The notes below the pieces were generated by a model. That model searched no databases. It was not told where the DNA came from and worked only from the letters and a program-made list of their open reading frames with translations. From Streptomyces sp. NBC_00289 (GTDB lineage: Bacteria > Actinomycetota > Actinomycetes > Streptomycetales > Streptomycetaceae): a DNA stretch of 64,000 nt. A program made the translations under genes and the position numbers. Position 1 is the first letter of the stretch; each line of letters starts with the position of its first letter. Where the stretch lies: positions 9,176,001 through 9,240,000 of the forward strand of contig NZ_CP108046.1 of assembly GCF_041435115.1 (NCBI RefSeq), in the 5' to 3' direction. This document shows, piece by piece, positions 59,507 through 64,000 of this stretch.

Positions 59507-60943
59507 TCACGGGCCGGTCACCACGTTTCCGAAGCGGGCGGCACCGGCCGAGCCGAGGCCCGCGGAGCCCGCGCCGACGCTGGTGGAGCCGGTCGCGGTG
59601 ATGGAGGCCGCCGAGCCGCGCAGCGACCACAGGGCGCCCACGCCGCCGTTCTCGCCGGGGGCGGCGACCAGGAGGTCGGCGTACCCGTCCTTGGTGGTGT
59701 CGAAGACGCGTACGGCCGTGCCGAACGCGTCGCCCGCCTCCGAGGCGCCCGCGACGCCGGCGCTGTTCTGCGTCCAGTTGCGGGCGTGCGCGGTGTCCAG
59801 CTCGGCCGTGGTGCCGCGTACGACGGTGACGGCTCCGCGGCCGTTGTCCTCGCCCGGGGTGCCGATCACGAGGTCGGCCCGGCCGTCCTTGTCGGTGTCA
59901 CCGATCGCGACCGACGCGCCGAAGCGGTCATGGGCCTCGCCGGCCCCCGGCACGCCCGCGGTGTCCTGCGTGATGGTCTGGATCCGGCTCGGGGAACCCG
60001 TGTTCCCGGCGTCGAAGTAGATGGTGACCCGGCCGCCGAGCGAGGTGTCCGGGCTCTGTGACGGATCCTCGGGGTTGCCGATGACGAGGTCGGGGGCGCC
60101 GTTGCCGTTGAGATCGCCGACGGCGGAAGCGGTACCGGCGGGCAGGGCGGTGCTCTCGAAGCCGGCCGGGTCGTGGAACAGGACGTTCGGGTCGTCGCCG
60201 GTCCCGTCGTAGCCCCAGCCGCCGTCCGAGACGCCCCGGCCGTGGGCGATGAGACGGTCGTCGTCGGTGTTGGGCCGGTCGACCGCGGTCAGGGCGACGA
60301 TGCCGTGTGCCGGATTGAAGGCGTAGCCGCCGCCCGAGGTGTTGGACTGCGCGGACAGGTCGGCCGGCATGAACGTCACGTCGGCGTCGTTGGCGCCGAC
60401 GGCGATCGTGAGTCTGCCGTCGTTGACCGGGTTGAGGCCGTTGAAGGTGGCGACGGCCAGCGTCCGGCCGTACGCGTCGTGCGAGGAGGGCCAGGGGTCG
60501 TGGACCAGCTTTCCCTTCGTGGGCCCGGACGCGGTGCCGTAGACGACCGTGACCGAGCCGCCGCCGTCGTCTCCTGAGACGTCCTCGCCGGGGGCGCCGA
60601 CGACCAGGTCGCTGTACCCGTCGCGGTTCAGGTCGTACACCACGACGGCGGCGCCGAAGCGGTCACCGGCCTCGGCGGCGCCCGGGATGCCGGTGGAGTT
60701 CTGGGTCACGACGGTGCGCCTGGCCGGATCGATGCCGTGCGAGGTGCCGTACAGGATGACCACGGCACCCGCTGTGGCGTGACCCGCGACCTTCGCGTCC
60801 GGGGCGGAGGCGACGACATCACGGTAGCCGTCCTTGTTGATGTCGCCGGGCGTGCCGGCGGCGGCCTCGGCGTGCACCGCCACGAGCGGGGTGAGCCCCG
60901 AGGCGAGCAGAGTCGCGGACAGCAACAGAGTGCGTTTACGCAC
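59507..60943 (-). CDS. Secreted FG-GAP repeat protein, copy 1
   Basis: 478 aa from GTG 60943, chosen for the GGAGGAG ribosome site 7 nt before; the longer frame to 61336 overlaps the cold-shock region. Signal peptide (RKRTLLLSATLLASGLTPLV). Repeats carry DINKDGYRDVVASAPD, DLNRDGYSDLVVGAPGED, DLNGNGAPDLVIGNPED and DTDKDGRADLVIGTPGED. It is about 40-50 percent similar by eye to the copy downstream and has the same blade order, so the pair arose by duplication. It lacks recognisable enzyme domains. Together they may form surface adhesins. Confidence 0.85.
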   Translation of the reverse strand: MRKRTLLLSATLLASGLTPLVAVHAEAAAGTPGDINKDGYRDVVASAPDAKVAGHATAGAVVILYGTSHGIDPARRTVVTQNSTGIPGAAEAGDRFGAAVVVYDLNRDGYSDLVVGAPGEDVSGDDGGGSVTVVYGTASGPTKGKLVHDPWPSSHDAYGRTLAVATFNGLNPVNDGRLTIAVGANDADVTFMPADLSAQSNTSGGGYAFNPAHGIVALTAVDRPNTDDDRLIAHGRGVSDGGWGYDGTGDDPNVLFHDPAGFESTALPAGTASAVGDLNGNGAPDLVIGNPEDPSQSPDTSLGGRVTIYFDAGNTGSPSRIQTITQDTAGVPGAGEAHDRFGASVAIGDTDKDGRADLVIGTPGEDNGRGAVTVVRGTTAELDTAHARNWTQNSAGVAGASEAGDAFGTAVRVFDTTKDGYADLLVAAPGENGGVGALWSLRGSAASITATGSTSVGAGSAGLGSAGAARFGNVVTGP

Positions 60944-61283
60944 GGGGCTCCTCCAGAAAGGGGCATCCGGAACAAAGGGCGACGCACCGACCTGCGCAAA
61001 GGCGGTTGACCGGTGTGTCATGGGCACGGTCGGCGACCAGAAGACCTCCGGAGAGGCAGAAGGGTTGTACCGAAACCGCGGGGAATCGTGCGACCCGGTG
61101 CAGATCATGGACGTTGCTCTCTGGTGAGAGGCTGTTTCGCCGTGTAGCGTCCCTCTCAGATGTCGTGGTTCGCAGTACCTGCCCGCGCTTTGGCGCGGGC
61201 GCTTTGCTGTGCAGTGCTGGACCAGGGCGATCACCTCCAGGGCCGCGCGGTGCGGTTCCTGACATCGACCGAGAGGCACGAGC
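60944..61283. other. Intergenic region with cold-shock 5' UTR
   Basis: Left part: promoter of the FG-GAP operon. Right part: leader of the cold-shock gene, with TAGCGT near 61145-61150 a possible -10 and the hairpin listed next. No other gene. Confidence 0.4.
61181..61200 (+). promoter_or_regulatory. 5'-UTR hairpin of the cold-shock gene
   Basis: GCCCGCGC (61181-61188) pairs perfectly with GCGCGGGC (61193-61200) around a TTTG loop, 83 bp before the start codon. Cold-shock mRNAs commonly carry long structured leaders acting as thermo-responsive elements; this may be such an element or a stabilising stem. Confidence 0.5.
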
Positions 61284-61487
61284 ATGGCCAGCGGAACTGT
61301 CAAGTGGTTCAACGCCGAAAAGGGTTTCGGATTCATCTCCCAGGACGGCGGCGGCCCGGACGTCTTCGCCCATTACTCCAACATCAACGCCTCCGGCTTC
61401 CGTGAGCTGCAGGAGGGCCAGGCGGTCACGTTCGACGTCACCCAGGGCCAGAAGGGCCCGCAGGCGGAGAACATCACGCCTGCCTGA
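61284..61487 (+). CDS. Cold-shock protein (CspA family)
   Basis: 67 aa from ATG 61284; the ribosome site GAGAGGCACGAGC lies just before. One cold-shock domain with RNP1 KGFGFISQD at 13-21 and RNP2 VFAHYSN at 27-33, plus the standard KWFNAEKG start. It binds single-stranded RNA/DNA and acts as an RNA chaperone at low temperature or in the stationary phase. The leader carries a stable hairpin, and a 14-bp perfect stem terminator follows 13 bp after the stop, so it is a single-gene transcript. Confidence 0.95.
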   Translation: MASGTVKWFNAEKGFGFISQDGGGPDVFAHYSNINASGFRELQEGQAVTFDVTQGQKGPQAENITPA

Positions 61488-61499
61488 CCTTCACATGTG

Positions 61500-61531
61500 A
61501 TCAGGTCCCGGGGGGAACCCCGGGACCTGAT
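61500..61531 (+). terminator. Terminator of the cold-shock gene
   Basis: A perfect 14-bp stem (61500-61513 with 61518-61531) closes a GGAA loop 12 bp after the stop codon. Strong, no T-run. Confidence 0.88.
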
Positions 61532-61729
61532 GCGTACGGTCGCCGGGCAGGACCAGTCCGGCGGGGCGCTCGCCTCATGACCCCGGTCCGGACTGACGGC
61601 GGTCACGCACCCACTCTCCCAGGGGCCGGATTTCGCTCCCGGAACATCGTCCTGCGGCGAACCTCCCGTGTCAGAGGCTGCCGATATCGTTGTCACGATG
61701 CGCGGGTCGACCGTTGCGATCGGGGGACG

Positions 61730-64000
61730 ATGATCGAAGTGCGCTTACTGGGTTCCGTCGAGGTGTGGGGGGACGGACGGCGACTGCGGCTCGGCGGCAA
61801 GCCACTGACCGTGCTGTCGGCCCTGGTCGTCCACCTCGGCGAAGTCCTCGCCACAGGCCGTCTGGTGGACCTTGTGTGGGAGGAACAGGCACCCGTCACG
61901 GCCACCGCCCTGGTCGCCTCCCATGTCTCCGCCGCCCGGCGCGAACTCGGCGGTGCCCCGCGGGACTCACCGATCCGCACCAGGGCACCCGGCTATGTCT
62001 GCGACCTCGACCCCGGCCGGATCGACAGCCGCCGCTTCGAGACGCTGCTCCGGGAAGCGGAGCGACTCGCCCGGCAGGGGCGCGCGGCCGACGCCGCGGA
62101 AGTCCTCTCTGACGCGCTCGACCTGTGGCGAGGGCCCGACGCGCTGGAGGGCATGGAGCAGTCGTTCGCGCGGATCGAGGCCGCGCGCCTCGGGGAGTTA
62201 CGGCTCGTGGCCCACGAGGAGCGCTTCGGCCTCGGGCTCGTACTCGGGCGCGACGAGCGCGTGATCGCACCCCTGCTCGCCCATGTCGCGGCACATCCGC
62301 TGCGCGAGCGGCCCCGCGGACAGCTGATGACCGCGCTGTTCCGGACGGGCCGGGTACCGGACGCCCTGCGGGTCTACCGGCAGGGGCGCGACAGCCTCCG
62401 CGAGGAACTGGGGATCGAACCGGGCGCCGAACTGCGCGCACTGCACCGCGCGGTACTCAACCACGACGACACCCTCCTGGGAGGAGGACGACTGCCTGCC
62501 GGGCCGGGACAGGTACCCGCGCGGCCCCGCGCGGCGCTCGTCGACCCGGCGGGAGGGGCGGCCGATCCGCCCCTCGCGCCCTCGCCGGGTGACGCCGACG
62601 ACCGCCCCGACAGCGGCGGCGACCGGGACAGGCCGAGCGCGCCCACGGGTGCCGCTCTCGTCGAGGCAGCGCCCCTCACACCGTCCCATCTGCCCCCCGA
62701 CGTGGCCGACTTCGTCGGACGCGACGAGGAGGCCGACTGGGCCGCGGACTTGCTGCGCCGGGTTCAGGAACCCGGCAGGACGGCGCCGCCGATCGCGGTG
62801 ATCTCCGGCCGTTCGGGCGTCGGGAAGACGGCGCTCGCCGTCCACGTGGGCCATCGCACGGCCACCCTGTTCCCCGACGGCCGGCTCTTCCTCGACCTTC
62901 GCGCCTCGGACTCCGCTCCCGTGCAGGCCTCCGACGCGCTGGCCAGACTGCTGCGTGCGCTGGGAGTCGACCCCGAGCAGGCCTCCGGCGGACCGGAGGA
63001 CCTGGTCGGCCTCTACCGCACCCACGTGGCACCCCGGCGGATCCTGCTGATCCTCGACAACGCCGCGGACGAGAGCCACCTGCGTCCGCTGCTGCCGCCC
63101 GGCGCCGGCTGCGCCGTGCTGATCACCAGCCGCAGAAGGCTGGCGGGTCTGGAGGGTGCCCAGCACCTCGACCTCGCCGCCCCCGACGAGCGGGACGCCC
63201 TCGAACTGCTCACCACGGTGGCCGGGCCCGCGCGGACCGAGGCGGGCCGGCACGACCTCGCGGAGATCGTCGCGCTCTGCGGCCGTCTGCCGTTGGCGCT
63301 GCGCATCGCCGGTGCCCGGCTGGCCGCCCGACCCCACTGGCCTCCCGGCCGCCTGGCGGCACGGCTGCGTGACGAACGGCAGAGGGTGAACGAACTACGC
63401 GCCGGAGACCTGGAGTTACGGACCAGTCTCGAACTGGCCTACTCCGATCTACGGCCGAAGGAGCGGGCGGCGCTGCGCCGGCTCGCGCTGATGGACCTGC
63501 CCGACTTCGCCTCGTGGATCGCCTCGCCCCTGCTCGACATCGACACCGACGACGCCGAGGAGGCCGTGGAGAGGCTGGTGGACTGCCACTTCGTCGATGT
63601 GCTCGGGGTGGACGGGACCGGACGCACCCGCTACCGCATTCACGACCTGGTGCGTGAGCACGCCCGTGAGCGCTGCCTCGCGGAGGAGAGTCCCGCGGAA
63701 CGCACGAGCGCGGTGCTGCGGCTCGTGTCGTGCTGGCTGGGACTGGCCGACCAGGCGGCCGTTCGCGGCCCGGGCGGCGGCGCCGCCCGGCTCTTCCCGC
63801 CGCACCGGGCCCGTCACCTCCTCGACGACGCGACGGCGGAGGCGCTCCTGGCCCAGCCCGCCGCCTGGTTCGCAGCCGAACAGGCCTGTCTGGTCGCCGC
63901 GGTCACCCACTGCGCCGACCAGGGGATGACACGGGCGGCACGCGACCTCGCAGGCGCCCTGATCGCGAGTTCGGCGGTGCTGTACAACCAGTTCGACGCC
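61730..64000 (+). CDS. AfsR-type SARP regulator with NB-ARC domain, 3' end outside the window
   Basis: 757 residues visible from ATG 61730 (GGGGGA just before; GTG 61739 is an alternative), no stop before the edge. N-terminal DNA-binding domain (VRLLGSVEVWGDGRRLRLGG, about 1-90), activation domain at about 95-250 (LREELGIEPGAELRALHRAV), a Pro/Asp-rich linker, then NB-ARC with P-loop VISGRSGVGKTALAVH near 358-372 and LLILDNAADESHLRPLL. TPR repeats would lie beyond the window. Three TTA codons occur at 61745, 62198 and 63416; the first is codon 6, so translation should depend strongly on bldA. A second SARP only 5 kb from the first is notable. Confidence 0.88.
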   Translation, partial: MIEVRLLGSVEVWGDGRRLRLGGKPLTVLSALVVHLGEVLATGRLVDLVWEEQAPVTATALVASHVSAARRELGGAPRDSPIRTRAPGYVCDLDPGRIDSRRFETLLREAERLARQGRAADAAEVLSDALDLWRGPDALEGMEQSFARIEAARLGELRLVAHEERFGLGLVLGRDERVIAPLLAHVAAHPLRERPRGQLMTALFRTGRVPDALRVYRQGRDSLREELGIEPGAELRALHRAVLNHDDTLLGGGRLPAGPGQVPARPRAALVDPAGGAADPPLAPSPGDADDRPDSGGDRDRPSAPTGAALVEAAPLTPSHLPPDVADFVGRDEEADWAADLLRRVQEPGRTAPPIAVISGRSGVGKTALAVHVGHRTATLFPDGRLFLDLRASDSAPVQASDALARLLRALGVDPEQASGGPEDLVGLYRTHVAPRRILLILDNAADESHLRPLLPPGAGCAVLITSRRRLAGLEGAQHLDLAAPDERDALELLTTVAGPARTEAGRHDLAEIVALCGRLPLALRIAGARLAARPHWPPGRLAARLRDERQRVNELRAGDLELRTSLELAYSDLRPKERAALRRLALMDLPDFASWIASPLLDIDTDDAEEAVERLVDCHFVDVLGVDGTGRTRYRIHDLVREHARERCLAEESPAERTSAVLRLVSCWLGLADQAAVRGPGGGAARLFPPHRARHLLDDATAEALLAQPAAWFAAEQACLVAAVTHCADQGMTRAARDLAGALIASSAVLYNQFDA

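Overview
The window is chromosomal DNA of a Streptomyces or a very close relative. Base composition is high GC throughout with strong third-position G/C bias, starts are often GTG (one TTG), and many genes overlap by 4 bp (ATGA or GTGA). Family content also fits: a whiE-type spore-pigment pair, streptogrisin proteases, AfsR/SARP regulators carrying rare TTA codons, and many secreted hydrolases. No rRNA, tRNA, insertion sequence, CRISPR array or phage gene was seen.

Layout. 1-2.9 kb: end of a whiE-like spore-pigment locus, with a divergent SchA/CurD-like gene (cut by the window) and a FAD hydroxylase. 3.1-4.5 kb: streptogrisin C-like protease. 4.6-8.5 kb: a fully coupled minus-strand operon of a 62-aa acidic peptide, a 231-aa unknown protein, two paralogous HxxxH proteins and a cytoplasmic beta-lactamase-fold hydrolase; this is the best candidate here for an undescribed system. 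9-10.3 kb: a STAS-ANTAR-GAF regulator. 10.4-18.5 kb: an eight-gene sugar operon (UXS-like epimerase, O-carbamoyltransferase, a 50-aa coupled ORF, three glycosyltransferases, GmhA, HldE) resembling the bleomycin-type sugar cassette without the peptide/polyketide machinery. 19.4-21.8 kb: MFS exporter and an AraC/VOC pair. 21.9-25.5 kb: a second streptogrisin with a LacI-type operator, then VOC, TPR and GNAT genes. 25.6-33.4 kb: a seven-gene aromatic-type catabolic operon with a divergent LysR regulator, followed by an MFS transporter to 34.8 kb.

35-41.5 kb: zinc-ribbon protein, secreted M4 metalloprotease, SpoIIE-type phosphatase, M23 peptidase and a small unknown protein. 41.6-43.3 kb: sulfite-oxidase-like enzyme, ferredoxin reductase and a Cys4 protein. 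43.7-45.2 kb: a conserved unknown and an SDR. 45.2-53.1 kb: polysaccharide use, with a GH53 endo-galactanase behind a LacI-type operator, a beta-lactamase-fold protein lacking its catalytic lysine, and a 1737-aa double GH43 enzyme. 53.4-64 kb: a large SARP/NB-ARC/TPR regulator, a divergent anti-sigma antagonist/kinase pair, twin FG-GAP secreted proteins, a cold-shock gene with a 5'-UTR hairpin, and a second SARP that runs off the window and carries three TTA codons.

Overall this is an accessory-rich stretch mixing secondary metabolism, development and nutrient scavenging. Several intergenic regions hold readable control elements: perfect palindromes at 46377-46388 and 23068-23081, direct repeats at 21309-21325 and 32380-32408, and perfect stem terminators between convergent genes.
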